Source: Lantana camara (taxonomy: Eukaryota; Streptophyta; Magnoliopsida; Lamiales; Verbenaceae). Taken from it: a stretch of DNA of 64,000 bases. Shown piece after piece: positions 36,101 to 47,321 of the stretch (position 1 is its first letter; the number at the start of each line of letters is the position of its first letter). The translations under genes were made by a program, and so were the position numbers. The stretch is taken from positions 49,917,001 through 49,981,000 of the forward strand of contig CM074855.1 in NCBI GenBank assembly GCA_037501455.1, given 5' to 3'. The notes beneath the pieces are model-generated. The model worked only from the letters and a program-made list of their open reading frames with translations, did no database searches and had not been told where the DNA came from.

Positions 36101-37599
36101 CGGGAACTTGGTTGGCCAATCTTACTGTTATACCAGATTTGAAAGAACAGCTGTTGGAAGCTCAGAATTCAGATGCAGAAATTCAAAGGTTGGTAGCCCG
36201 TTCCAAGAATGACCCGAATTCTAAGTTTGGGATTGATGATTCCGGTTTGTTAAGGTTCGAAGCGAGAATATGTGTCCCAGAAGAGCTCAAGAGGCTTGTA
36301 CTTGAGGAGGCACATCGCTCGAGGTACTCGATTCATCCGGGAGGTACTAAGATGTATCGGGACCTGAAAGAGAAATTCTGGTGGAATGGCATGAAAAGGG
36401 ACGTCGCGAACTTTGTGAAGCGATGTCTGACGTGTCAAAAGGTGAAGGCAGAACACCAGAAGCCGGGAGGAACTCTCCAACCACTTCCTATTCCCGAGTG
36501 GAAGTGGGAGCCAGTGACTATGGACTTCGTGTCCGGCTTGCCTAGAGTCAAAGGAGGGTTTGATGGGATTTGGGTAATTGTCGACCGATTGACTAAGTCT
36601 GCCCATTTCCTCAAGGTTCGGATGTCCGAGAAAGTTCCAAAGCTAGCTGAGTTATATGTTCGAGAGATTGTAAGACTACATGGAATTCCGGCTAGTATCA
36701 TTTCGGATCGGGATCCACGGTTTACTTCGATCTTCTGGCAGAATCTCCAAAAATGTTTGGGCACCAGGCTCAAGTTTAGCACCGCTTCGCATCCTCAAAC
36801 GGACGGTCAATCTGAAAGGTTAATTCAGTACTTAGAGGATATGCTTCGGTCGTGTGCTTTGGATTTCCAGGATAAGTGGGACGAGCATCTGGCTCTAGTT
36901 GGATTTGCTTATAATAACAGTTATCAGGGTTCGATTAAGATGGCTCCTTATGAAGCACTTTATGGAAGAAAGTGTAGGTCACCTTTGTTTTGGGATATCG
37001 AGGATTGGAGGTGGACCGAAGAGAATAAGCTCGAGAGGGCCGAGCCTAAGGAAAACATTGTTGCTACTATTGAGAAGGTTCATACGATTAGACAAAGAAT
37101 GAGGGCAGCTCAGGCTCGACAGAAGAGCTACGCCGATAAGAGAAGAAGGCCCTTAGTGTTTGAGGTCGGAGATAGAGTTTTTCTGAAGGCATCTCCAAGG
37201 AAAGGCTTCACTCGAATAGGTAAAGGTGGAAAGCTCAGTCCACGATACCTAGGGCCGTTTGAAATTTTGGAAAGAATTGGAGAAACGACGTACAGATTGG
37301 ATCTACCACCGAATTTGACTGGGATACACAATGTGTTTCATGTTTCTCAGCTTCGTAAATATTATCCCGATGAAACAACAATTCTCCCTGTTGAAGAGGT
37401 TCAGTTAGAGCCGGACTTGACGATAGAAAAGCATCCGGTTGCAATTCAAGACCGAAAAATGCAAGAGTTGAGAAACCGGCAGATTCCTTTGGTAAGGGTA
37501 CTTTGGAGAGATCAGAAGACCGAGGAATCGACTTGGGAGACCGAGGAAAAGATGAGGAGGTTGTATCCGATTTTGTTTGAGGGCCCGAGCCGGACTTGA
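33127..37599 (+). CDS. Gag-pol polyprotein of Tekay-like retrotransposon
   Basis: A single open frame encodes capsid and enzymes for reverse transcription and integration. The frame is open from an ATG at 33097, but MPPRRHH at 33127 is preferred because it matches the start of the related element at 14801; residues below count from 33097. Order: gag domain (about 90-230, with [13 protein letters not shown] and [14 protein letters not shown]), two zinc knuckles (about 311-346, the second [14 protein letters not shown]), aspartic protease (DPGATHSF near 392), reverse transcriptase (about 597-735, with YRELN and [11 protein letters not shown]), RNase H ([10 protein letters not shown] near 870, DHQSLKYLF), integrase (His-His-Cys-Cys finger about 1072-1115, then D...D-35-E ending at QSERL), and a chromodomain-like tail (about 1446-1494). 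No stop or frameshift, and all catalytic residues checked are present, so it may still be functional. Confidence 0.95.
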   Translation: MPPRRHHRRDRSPEHRHHRDHFPHPENNNPPPPQMDPGNFMERLAVYLEQRAQERNNAPPAGNHGGNLLTATLQEFKNQNRPVFVGGNDVQAEEWLVQTNRVWNLIPCGPMEKLQCTLTMIQGQTYSWWSSLQGRLEATGEEITWEVFVREFKNKYIPKATRNRRVREFMELKQGGMSVTDYINEFERLSRYAPNIVNDDESKASQFLQGLREDMKDALEASNTSTWAKVTDKALRVEERVVMRRKSTHTGQGSSSGNFNEFVKRPAFKTFQQAKPQNKQPRPTGPNQPNRPLALPAPPKVQCTYCKGPHHVDNCFRLHKRCFICGAQDHMVGTCPKKKDNPRPAIQARAYALGGEEEQAVEIDPNVVIEGTISIHGTTLHALFDPGATHSFISRDIASSMCLPISLCAHDYVVSSPLGGSLVTCRVFRGGPVSFEGRVFLADLIEMPMQRYDVILGMDWLYEYGAQMDCRDKKVSFGSVVFKGEKVKSSPFISFVEATKLVRDVATGFVAYLLNRPKDQAKLEETEVVREYIDVFPETLGSLPPDRDIEFVIDLYPGAEPFSKTPYRMAPAELKELKTQLDELLACGYIRPSISPWGAPVLFVKKKDGTLRMCIDYRELNRMTVKNKYPLPHIEELFDILQGSKVYSKLDLRQGYYQLRIREVDIPKTGFNTRYGHFEFFVMPFGLTNAPAVFIDMMHRVFRQFLDKFVVIFIDDILVYSKSAEEHTQHLRIVLETLREHKLYAKFSKCEFWIDRVVFLGHIISGDGIEVDPSKVESVLRWERPRNTSEIRSFIGLAGYYRRFVKDFSKIAAPLTRLTKKEVKFEWDDKCEASFQTLKVKLTSTPVLTLPEGTEGYAVYTDASKEGLGCVLMQHGRVVAYASRKLKEHEKNYPTHDLELAAVVFALMKWRHYLYGTTFEVFTDHQSLKYLFSQKDLNVRQRRWMELLEDYDFTIQYHPGKANVVADALSRKANVANLEAGSSSSGSETLTSGTWLANLTVIPDLKEQLLEAQNSDAEIQRLVARSKNDPNSKFGIDDSGLLRFEARICVPEELKRLVLEEAHRSRYSIHPGGTKMYRDLKEKFWWNGMKRDVANFVKRCLTCQKVKAEHQKPGGTLQPLPIPEWKWEPVTMDFVSGLPRVKGGFDGIWVIVDRLTKSAHFLKVRMSEKVPKLAELYVREIVRLHGIPASIISDRDPRFTSIFWQNLQKCLGTRLKFSTASHPQTDGQSERLIQYLEDMLRSCALDFQDKWDEHLALVGFAYNNSYQGSIKMAPYEALYGRKCRSPLFWDIEDWRWTEENKLERAEPKENIVATIEKVHTIRQRMRAAQARQKSYADKRRRPLVFEVGDRVFLKASPRKGFTRIGKGGKLSPRYLGPFEILERIGETTYRLDLPPNLTGIHNVFHVSQLRKYYPDETTILPVEEVQLEPDLTIEKHPVAIQDRKMQELRNRQIPLVRVLWRDQKTEESTWETEEKMRRLYPILFEGPSRT

Positions 37600-37607
37600 G
37601 GGCAAGT

Positions 37608-37627
37608 CCTTTTTAAGGGGGAGAGAT
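37608..37627 (+). other. Polypurine tract of the complete element
   Basis: CCTTTTTAAGGGGGAGAGAT ends directly at the first base of the 3' LTR. It primes plus-strand DNA synthesis. Confidence 0.85.
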
Positions 37628-40290
37628 TGTGACACCCCGACTTATCGACCGTACAGTGCTTGAACCGTTTTGGACCTAAAGGAGGCTAAAAGGTATTTAG
37701 CGCACCTTGGGTTCCGATAAGCATATTTTGAGCTCGGGAATTCGGATTCGAATTCCGTCACTTCCGTTAGACTTGTTTCAACGATTCGGAGTCAATTGAA
37801 CCAACCTTATGTTTTTCCAAACCCATTAGATATTCCAAAATTCGACCGAGAGTTCATCTCGCGCCTAAATGACCACCTTGGAGGAAATTGCACATAAGTC
37901 CCTCAATTCTTGACCAATTAACCTCAAACTTGGACCCACATGACCCCAACTCAATACCCTACCATCCCCATCTCCTTCATTTCGTTCCACACCAAGAGAG
38001 AAAGAGGAATTTTCTACCCAAAACCGAGTTCAAGGAGGAAGCAAACTTGACACTATTCATTTTCACTTTTTGAGCTCAATCCCTCACCAAATCTCTTCAT
38101 TCTTGAAAGGTAAGCTTGGAATTAGAATTCGCCTCCTTCTCTTCTTTGTTTTGATCTCTTATTTGCTGAATTTGATGGTTGTAAGAGCATGATTGGATCA
38201 TATATGTGAATAGTGTAGGTTTTGGTTATTTGATGAATTTTGAGTGATCTCTTGGAGTTTTGTTGGAAGCTTTGCATCTTTCTTGGTCCTAGGACAACCA
38301 TATGTATATGTATGAGCTGAGTTTTGCATGAGAAGCTAGGCTTCCTTGGTTTTCATTTTGGGTTTTTGAAGTTTTTGGTGAAATATGAACTTGGGTGTAT
38401 TTCTTGCATTGATTCTTCATTTATCTTCATACTTAGGCTTAGAGATTCCATGAATTTGATGTTTTCTTGTTGTATTTTCATCCTAATATGTGTTATGTGG
38501 AGTTGGGATTTGATTAATGTTGGTTTGGGGTGAATTTTGGCCTGAAACGAGTGTTTGCCCTGTTCTCGCCCAGCAGTCGAGGTCGCGACCGTTTTCGCTA
38601 CAGATTTGGTCGAGGTCGCGACCACCTGGATTTTTTCGCTACGACTTGCCGGTAGAGACCTCGACCAGTTTGTGTGCAAATTTGGTAAAGACCTCGACCC
38701 CTTTTTTTTCCGGTTGTTTTTTTTTCCGTGTTTCGCGTGCATTTCTTTGCTTCATTTGGTTCATTTAATATTCAAAGAAATATGTACACTTGTTATTTGA
38801 GGTTTTAAGCTTTGTGCTATGAATTATGCTTATTTTTATGCTTCTATTTTTGATGAATTTTCCGTATTTGTCTTGTATGCCCTCATATGACTTAAGTATG
38901 CATTCATTTCATTTCATTTGCATGCATGGGCATTGCCGGGCGTCTAATTGGTACATTATTGAGTCTAAGTCTCGGGTCTTGTCTTCTTTTGTTTCAGAGC
39001 CTCTTCCGGAAGTTCGTGAGCCCGAGGTTTAGGTGCTTGTTCGCCCGTTTGCCTTCCTTTTCCACTACTTTTGTAAAGGTGAGGCTAGGATCTTTTATAT
39101 TAGATAAGCGACCTAAGACCTATTACGTGTTGTTTTCTTACCCCGTATGCGATTGTATACCTTATGTATATATATATTAAATACGAGTGCTTAAGCTATG
39201 TTATGATTTTGTGAAATGAGCTTTAAGTTTTCGAAATTGGTATAAGTATTGGCATAAGTAAGCTATGTTTTGAAATTCGTTATTCGTTTATGATATGTTT
39301 GAGCGAGTTGTACCCTGAAAGATGGGAGTTTAGTTTGATTTAGTTTGTTGGGCCCGGAGACGTGGGTAAGGGAGACCCGGGACGACCACGGGGTCGCCGG
39401 TTATGACCCCTGTGCACGTTCTCATTTGAGATATTCACGTACGACCTATGGAGGTTGGGAAGGCGCGGTATCTTGAGCCCTCGGTGGATAACCGGGGAAG
39501 GCATATTGTGGTTTAGCTGCCCCGTATGTGTTTGGTAATGTAGGTGTTAGGGTTTGATTCCCGATACACCATGGATGTGAGGTTGGAAATTGTGATTTGA
39601 ATTCGATTTTATGTTATGTTTAATGGAGTAAGGGATAGTCCGTTCTCGCCGGACTTATGTTTATGTTATGTTCGATAGATTATGGATCGAGATAGGTTTT
39701 CCTTTATACTATATGTTATCTTTGGAAATGATTTGATATGTAAAACCCTAGCCTCGATTCATGACTATCACCTTTGTAATATGCTTTGCTCTATACGTGT
39801 TTAGGTGTAGGTGTGTGTTTAGCCCCCCTCACTCAGTCGAGTTTTGACTGACCCCTCTCCTTTCCCACCTTCAGTGCAGGTTGTTTCGAGCTAGGCGGGG
39901 AAGTGCGAGTTTTAGCCTTGTACTTGTGTGTCTAGGTTGAGTTGCATTCATACTTCTTACATTTTGGATACTCCTTTTATGTATTTGAGATCATGACTTG
40001 TCTTTTGGAGAATTATGGGCTTTTGATGTATATACTCGATCTTTTGAGCCGTGAGGCCATTGTATATGATGTAAATGTTATTTATAGAGCTCTTTTCGAT
40101 CCTTATGTTATTGCTTCCGCATTAATATGTTTGTTTGGCGCGCTCTGTCAGAGTCTTAGCCCCGCTTAGCCTAAGGAGTGAGTGTAGGTTCCGTTCGCTT
40201 AGACTTGGACTCATGTATGGAAATCCATTTCATATGTGGGTTCGGGTTTAGGTGCGGGGGATGCGGTGGCCCACCGCTCTGGGAGTCACA
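37628..40290 (+). repeat. 3' LTR of the complete element
   Basis: TGTGACACCCCGACTTATCG to TCTGGGAGTCACA, nearly identical to 30266-32929. The cassette is at 38575-38699 with the same 33/43/33 spacing, and the two hairpins are at 39387-39414 and 39833-39851. Confidence 0.93.
38575..38699 (+). repeat. Palindrome cassette of the 3' LTR
   Basis: Units start at 38575, 38608, 38651 and 38684. One substitution in the last unit (GGTAAAG for GGTAGAG) compared with the 5' LTR. Confidence 0.85.
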
Positions 40291-40295
40291 GTTCC

Positions 40296-41577
40296 TTTCT
40301 AATCCTTTCTGTTATTGACATGCTCAACTTGAAGCTCACCAACTGTCACCACTCTGATTTGATATTAAAATTTTCTAGCATCCCACAACCCTTCTGCTAT
40401 TCGTGAAAATGCCATATCCTGTACTTACCACCTACTGCTTCTAGAATTCATATTTGCCAAGTTAACACCCTGATCCGAAGCAAGAAAAGTTCTTTCTCCT
40501 ACCCTTACTGAACCCCCAAAATGCTGATTAATTTCTGAAGGTTGAAAGACCCGCTGAACCTTTATCTGCTTGAACTTATCATCATTTTCCAGTTCCCAAA
40601 ATTTTCCAAATCTCTATCATACCTGTTCTTGCTAAATCCTGGACTAATAAATTCTCACAATCCCAAATATTTCTAAGCTTCAAGCAAAATCAAATGATCC
40701 GGTTCCCAACATGATACCCAATACTTCAGAAACCTCTTCTTTAAATTCAAGTTGATAGAAATAGAAGCAAGGATTGTGCAGAGCATAGGGAGAGCCTATT
40801 AATCAATAAACACTAAATAATGCATGATGGTTAAAGTGTCAATGCACGTAGCAACCTACCGACAATTTAAATGCCCCATCTTGGAACATTTCTATTGATT
40901 TACAGACATACTCATAAACAAAGAAATTTAAATATTTCAACTAATTCAAGCATATATGTAATGCATCAAGTAGATAATCTAAAGAACATCTATAACAATA
41001 TTTATAAATGCAAGGCAATTCAATTAACAATTATGATGCACGTGTTTATGAATGCATTGGAGAACCTGACACCGTAGGAATGTTGGCTCGATTCCGATGT
41101 CCATTCTTGGTTAACCGAATTGCAACTTGGTTCGAACGGTTGATCGGTCTCTTAAATCCTCAAAATTCTGTGGCCTTAATTCATACATTCCAAAACCTGT
41201 CACTCACAACTTTCTTTGCAAATAAATGCTTGTGGGTGAAGTGTGTTCATGCCATATAGTTGTCACATAATTAATTCCAGCGGGAATTTCATATAAAATG
41301 CAACAATAAATAGTCAATGTTATAAAAGAAGACATGTTGATCACATAATTTCAGGAAATTCGAGATCAATAATTTGGCAAGTAATAGCGTAAATCAATAC
41401 AAGAGCACAAGTTATCAAGTATTTCAATCAATTCAAAGGGTTCAAGGAAATCAAGGCATTCAAGTAATATGCAAGACTCTCAATTTGTCAAGTAATTCCT
41501 AAGCCGTACGATCTAGACTTGACACGACACGACACGAGAACCTCGGTTTTGCAACCGGGCTCTAATACCACCTTAGA
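40296..41577 (-). other. Internal region of the minus-strand element, right part
   Basis: No retroviral domain recognised on either strand. At its right edge the minus strand reads TGGTATTAGAGCCCGG, the primer-binding site, immediately inside the 5' LTR. The following leader resembles that of the damaged coding element after 14572 (CCGAGGTTCTCG, then a TACTTG-rich stretch). Confidence 0.65.
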
Positions 41578-41981
41578 TGTAGCACCCCTTAACACGTGGA
41601 GGTACCACACCCCCGCACTATAGGTCAATCCACATACGAAACGGCCAATCCGTACGTGAACCAACCTATAGCGAACGGGTGACAATGTAATACACGACAA
41701 GCTAGGCGGGATAACTTATACATGTGGCAAAATAAAGCGGAAGCATAATTTAACAGTATCAATTGATCATATCATAATATTTTTCAGCTACCAAACAAAT
41801 TATCCTCTAACTTCATATATCAATACATTATCATCTCCAAATAAAACAATAACAATAACTATAATTCAATAACAACAATAATTAATCAAATACACAGACC
41901 GTGATTGACTCGACTACATGAACTGGACTCGACTCACTTCCCGCCTAGCGTGCACCTGCAATAACCTGAAAGGTGGAGGCG

Positions 41982-41999
41982 TCAGTCTGTGAAAACCGA
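41982..41999 (-). promoter_or_regulatory. TCGGTT/GACTGA hairpin in LTR
   Basis: On the minus strand the two arms differ from the copy at 26206-26223 at one base each, and pairing is maintained through G-U pairs. Confidence 0.45.
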
Positions 42000-43031
42000 G
42001 TGAGGGGTTTACATATATATTAGCGCAGATAACATGCAAGCTATATTCTCGGGTAAAGGTTTATAAAAGGTAAATATACAAGTTCAAGAAGAGGATGTTC
42101 TTCACCCGAGAATACAACTATCAAAATTAAATACTTGTTCATTTTCATGCGATCAATACATGGCCCTGGCGAGAAAGGGCGGTCTCCAACCGAACTCCAA
42201 ATGTACATGAGCATACTTGCTTGATTATTAAACAATAGGTGATCATGCAATTCAATTATCGTGCAATCGTGCGATAGTGTAATCATGTAACACGTTCATG
42301 GAATGAAAATCATGCAATAACCCGAGGACAACCCGTGGTGCCGGATTCATCCCCAGTCTCATTCGGCTCATGATAGGGTTTTGTTCCTCCTGTGGTTGGA
42401 CGGACAACCACCAGCTCTAAGACCAGCCCAGCGCCCTCTCTAAGGAGAACCTGGCCAGGAGAACACATGTACACGATAGGGCTTTGTTCTTCCTGTGGTT
42501 GGACGGACAACCACCAGCCCGAAGACCAACCCAGCGCCCTCACTAAGGAGGACCTGGCCAGGAGAACGCGGTACTTGCTTACATGAACATGACTTGCTTG
42601 ATTCATGAACACTAACATAACTTGAAATGATAAGTGATTTCATGAAATTATAAGTATAAATACCTTTGGCCAAAAATCACGTAAAGGTTATATAGGTTCT
42701 ATATAACTAAAAATTAAACCTCACCTGACAGGCGACACACGACTCCTGAATGCGTGAACGTGTTCATGATCCACAATCTCCGCCCTGGAGAATAACTGGA
42801 AAATAAACGGGACAATGTACGTGCATGAGACCACAATTCAAGCATATTATTTCCTATAAGACGCACGACATGATCATGTACGAGACGTCGAGCAATAAAC
42901 AATGTAGCACGATAACATCTTGTTTTGACATATAATTAATCATATGATAGCAATTTGGGGTCAAATAAGTCATGGGATCGAGGGGCTAAAAATGTAATTT
43001 TATACAGAATGTTTTCTTCTGTCAGTGGGGT

Positions 43032-43233
43032 GGGAACGGCCGTTCCAGGTTTTAGTTCAAAGTGGGAAGCGCCGTTCCCGCCTCCCCGAAGTGCTCCCCA
43101 AAAATGGGAACGGCCGTCCCCGTCTGTGAGACCAAGTGGGAACGGTCGTTCCCCTCCTCGCCGCCTGCACATTATTCAAATCAATGGGAACGGCCGTTCC
43201 CCAGTTGCAAAGGGAACGGGAAGGGTCGTTCCC
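43032..43233 (-). repeat. Palindrome cassette: six 16-bp units
   Basis: Units start at 43032, 43064, 43106, 43138, 43186 and 43218: spacings 32, 42, 32, 48 and 32, identical to the other LTR of the same element. Confidence 0.85.
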
Positions 43234-44196
43234 GTTTTACAGAAGATGCAAAAGCAGGGGAGAAGAACAGGGGAAGCACGAAACCACCTCCAATCCTCAT
43301 CAAACTCACATAATTCAATTCCAAATATTATAATTCATGAAAGGAAATAAGTATACATGCTTGAGAGGCAATAACACTCAATACAAACACATAATTCATG
43401 TCTCAATCTCCATAATTACCAACTTGAGCTCAAATATAAACTCATCATAATATCTCATAATTCTCAAGATTTGTACAAGGAATTCAAGCCTAAAGCTCAG
43501 AATATTACTTCCAACATCATATAGACAAGTTATTATACCAAAATCATAACCCTTGCTTCATGAATTATCCCCAAGAATTCACATACATGCTCATATATAC
43601 CTTGAAGTGAAAATAGATGGAAGAAGATGATGAACATGGATGATTAAGCTCCAAAACTCCTAATTTTCTTGAAAAGAATTGATGAATTTGATGAAATCTT
43701 CCTTTGTCTTCTTGATATGTTTAGCTCGGTAGAGAGGAGAAAGAATGGTTGATGATTCTTGATGAAATGAAATGAAGAGCAAGGAAGAGATGTGTATAAC
43801 GATATATTTGGGGCCAAAATATAATATTTAGGATCAAACCCTCCAAGTTATTTAAGTTATGCAATTAAGGATGCAAAGTTTGCAAATGATCAATTTAGTC
43901 CCTTAACAATTTCATGCAATTGGGTCCTTAAAGTACAAGAAAAGAGCAATCAAGGACAATTATGCAATTAATGCAAATTGGGCAATTAATTCACGTTACA
44001 ATTGAATTCCATTCATAAAAGAATTCTCAATTTAAAATGAATATCATATAATTTTCATGTAATCATGTTGAACACAATTTATAGAAATAATGTAACACGT
44101 TTAAATTAAATAAAAGAAAATAATAAAATGAAATCCTAACGCTTGAAACCCACACATGTCGAGCGTACCTGATTGTCTGAAAATCGAGGCGTTACA

Positions 44197-45120
44197 TGAT
44201 GCAGAAACTTAGAGTGTGCTAAAACACCAACACTTTTAAATTTGTTTGAGGATGGGAAGACCATCACAGGCATTTGAGCCTCAGGAACTGGGTTTTCCAA
44301 CGAGCGCGGGTTCTTCTAGCTAGGATAACACCAGTGATGGAAGTGCATTGAGAATGCAAAAATGGTGATTTATGCAGAGCTTGAGAAGAGAAAAAATGGA
44401 GGAAAGAGTGCCCAGTTCAGTGCAGGTCTGTTTGGAGAAGATGACTTAGGAAAGAAAGAGCTAATTTCCCTTATTTATACATTGAGGGTAGGGGTGTTTC
44501 GGTAATAGTGACCAAGTGGTCCCAAACCCTGTGTTTCCCTAGACACGTGGCGCTATGAGATGGTGTGAAAGTGACTGCCCTGAAAAGTTTAGGGCGTGTC
44601 AGGAGTGGTGCGCACTACCATTGTGTCAGAGGTAGTTACAGTACCGCAGATGAGCTCGGAACGGTCTTCTATGTGGCTGGGTGTGCCCTCGAAAGGAACC
44701 CTTCACCACTGTGGGAGTTAACCTTAGAACGGAGTCTTTGATGCCTGGTTCGAGCACCAGGGACGCTCGGATGGGGTTCCTCAAGCTGATGTCTTGTGAG
44801 CGCTAGATAACTCGTGTGCCGAGCGAGGGCGGCGTTGAGCGCATTTGCCGGATAGCGTCACTACAACGAGCATCCCGGGCGCGGAAGATATGGGCTCCGG
44901 AGGAGAGCATCTTGTGGGCCAGCAGGGCAAGCGTTAGATGGGATTGAGAAGCAAATCCCACGCTCATGACTTGGGCCGAGGCACGCAAGTTTTAAGCGGT
45001 GAATGGGCTGGGCTTATGCCACGAGCCCAATAAGGTAAGCGTCCAAATTTAGTGGTTTCCTGAAGACTGGAGAGCGGCTTAGATGGTGACACGTGCGTGG
45101 TGTTGATTCGAGCGTAATTT
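44197..45120 (-). repeat. LTR-like or promoter-like fragment (unassigned)
   Basis: More GC-rich than its surroundings. On the minus strand a TATA-like TGTATAAATAAGGG (near 44475-44490) is followed by CT-rich leader-like sequence ending in the insertion point of the minus-strand element. This could be part of an older LTR, but no ends or coding parts are seen. Confidence 0.3.
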
Positions 45121-45186
45121 GGCCTCATCAATACCCGTTATCATTTTCGTACATAAAGAAAATAATAAAAATAAAAAACAGATATA

Positions 45187-45257
45187 ACATATGAATATTA
45201 AAATACTCAATTTTCGAAATAAGGTACTGAATTGATAACGTAAGATACTAGTATAAC
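45187..45257 (+). repeat. Short direct repeat, copy 2
   Basis: Diverged copy of 25724-25795 (GAATATTAAAATACTCAA...GATACTAGTATAA). Confidence 0.6.
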
Positions 45258-45599
45258 AAACTAGAAATAAGTTAACCAGTTTTCAAAATAAGATACTGAA
45301 TTGAAACAATGATGTATTATGAAAGAAGGAAAGTCATCTATTGTCTATTGAGTAACATGGTGAAAAATCAGAAAAAAAAAATTTTTTTTTTTTTTTTGGT
45401 TGTATAATGACGCATTGTTGAATGATTGGAAAGAGAGAACCAGCGGAGTTTTTTTTGTAACGTACAACTTCTATAAAAAAAAATGAAAAACAAATGACAA
45501 AGAAAAAGAAAAAAAAAATCAATGAACATTACATTGAATTTAGGCGTTTGGGCAGTGAATAAAAATTAAAACTTAAGAAAGGAAGTTAGTACTAAAATT

Positions 45600-46090
45600 A
45601 TTTATTTGGGTAAGCAAACTAAAATTTCTCCCACTAATTATTACTTAAAAATAACTGCCCCAACTTTTAATTACTTAACTTTGTGAAAAAAATTACTTGT
45701 TCAAACTTACATATTAAATGATTTTTTATATAAATATAAAGAAGTTGTTAATGATTATTAAATAGCATTTAATCATAAACTGAACACAAACCTTCAATTT
45801 TTAATATATTTTTAAAAATTCATATAAATATAAAAAACTTTCTTTCAAGAAATATATATTTAGTAAAACCTTCAATATTGAACCATTTTAGTTGGATTCG
45901 GATAAATTTGAGTTTGTCATTTTTTCATTTGGTGGGGATAATTTAAAGTTTTGATTACATGGTACAAACTTTAGTTTTCATATTTTAGACTTAGTTCAAA
46001 TGTGGTTAACACAAAATGTCTATTATAAATTATTAAGTTCCTTAAAAATACTTATTTAAATAAATTAGGATAACTTATAAAGTAGAAACA
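45600..46090 (+). repeat. Diverged direct repeat, copy 2
   Basis: Second copy of the AT-rich repeat at 23730-24195, ending GGATAACTTATAAAGTAGAA. Confidence 0.6.
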
Positions 46091-47321
46091 AGACACATTT
46101 AATCTAAAGAAACATGGAAGAATTTTGCTAATCAAAGTAAGTAGATAGATTCAAATAAAAAATAAATACAAAATTATAATTTAATTTTTCATGTTAATTT
46201 TACAATACCTTATATATATATGTTTTTATATGAGTGGGTATCTATAATGCATGGACACAGATACGACAATGCACAAATGTATTTTTAAATATAACATGTG
46301 AAACATGGCCTACATAATATTCAACACGAAAATGACATGACATGAGAAAAATAATACTATTAGAAATATTGTTCGTGCAGCAAATGTGAAAGTTAATCTG
46401 AAATTATAAATTTTTAATTTGTATATGTATGGGTGAACATTAAAAAAATTATTTTTCAATTGAGGTTTCATTATCATATTTAAAATTTAAAAAGTTGATG
46501 TTTTAAATAATTTAATTTTACAAATAATTATTAAAAATATATAGATAAACATATATTTAATGTTTAATGCATGTTATTTTTACTAGTAATTATAAAATTG
46601 TAAACAATTTATAAGTTGTTTAAAAGATGTTACAAGCTCCTACAAACAAAACAAAGTAGCATACAAGTTGATTCGGTCAAATAATCTCCTCTAGACAGTA
46701 TAATTCTAACGTAAACTTAATGTAATGAGAAATATGTATTCTACATATATAATGTGATTGATTGGGTTTAACCTAATTGAACGAGTTTTGGAGTTAAAAC
46801 GCACCCACCAATCAGTACATAAATTGAAATAATAGCTGAAAACTTCATGATTCATGAGTAACAATAATACTTACGGGCTACAACACTTGCTCACACACAC
46901 ATATATCATTATATCTTCATTTTGGCGGTGAAAACTGAAAAAGGGTTTTACTTTATTCATTTGGGGGCATGAAATACTGTTATTTGTTTGTGACTCGTAA
47001 CAAAAAGTGACTGATTCTTAAACTGCTTTATCAAGTCCTGCAACCCATTTACATGCATTTGGTAATTGTTTCCAATTTCGGAGGCATATTTATGGTCCCT
47101 CCGAATCTTTTTTTTTTTTTTCCTCTCCATTACCAAACACACTCACCTCCTACTCAGCACTTCTTTTCTAGTCTTCCTCGAATTCCGCTCCAAGAATGAT
47201 AGTCCCTTCTCTCTCTCGATAAATAAATAAATGTGGACAGAGCCTTCTAAAGTTTCTTGGTATTATACTATTATAAGTTATAACTATAGATATAGTACTT
47301 ATGCTTTTAATCAAAAGATTT
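46091..47321. other. AT-rich intergenic DNA
   Basis: No gene or repeat recognised. It ends in AAAAGATTT, the left duplication of the following transposon. Confidence 0.4.

Larger units (their letters stand above)
30266..40290 (+). mobile_element. Complete Ty3/Gypsy Tekay-like chromovirus (10,025 bp)
   Basis: Two LTRs of 2664 and 2663 bp, a primer-binding site, one open gag-pol and a polypurine tract are all present, flanked by the perfect duplication GTTCC (30261-30265 and 40291-40295). The domain order protease, RT, RNase H, integrase places it in Ty3/Gypsy; the chromodomain-like tail and overall sequence fit the Tekay (Del) clade. The LTRs differ at roughly 35 positions by eye, about 1.3 percent, which means a recent insertion. 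It lies inside the internal region of the minus-strand element at 25802-44196 and must be younger. Confidence 0.95.
25802..44196 (-). mobile_element. Non-coding LTR retrotransposon (LARD-like), minus strand, host of a nested insertion
   Basis: Two LTRs of about 2.62 kb (25802-28421 and 41578-44196) in the same orientation flank an internal region that carries a minus-strand primer site at its right edge and a polypurine tract at its left edge. Flanking pentamers are TGGTG (25797-25801) and TGATG (44197-44201), a target-site duplication with one mismatch. Without the nested element the internal region is about 3.1 kb and shows no gag, protease, RT, RNase H or integrase motif. The LTR family is that of the damaged coding element at 7699-16809, so this looks like its non-autonomous derivative. 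The LTR pair differs more than that of the nested element, in keeping with greater age. Confidence 0.85.
41578..44196 (-). repeat. 5' LTR of the minus-strand element
   Basis: Plus strand TGTAGCACCCCTTAACACG to GAGGCGTTACA, closely similar to 25802-28421. It holds a hairpin at 41982-41999 (minus strand TCGGTT/GACTGA) and the palindrome cassette at 43032-43233. Confidence 0.88.

Noticed and set aside
36250..36782. Antisense frames of 115-118 codons across the integrase region
   Set aside because: They are shadows of the plus-strand gag-pol frame, with no own motifs.
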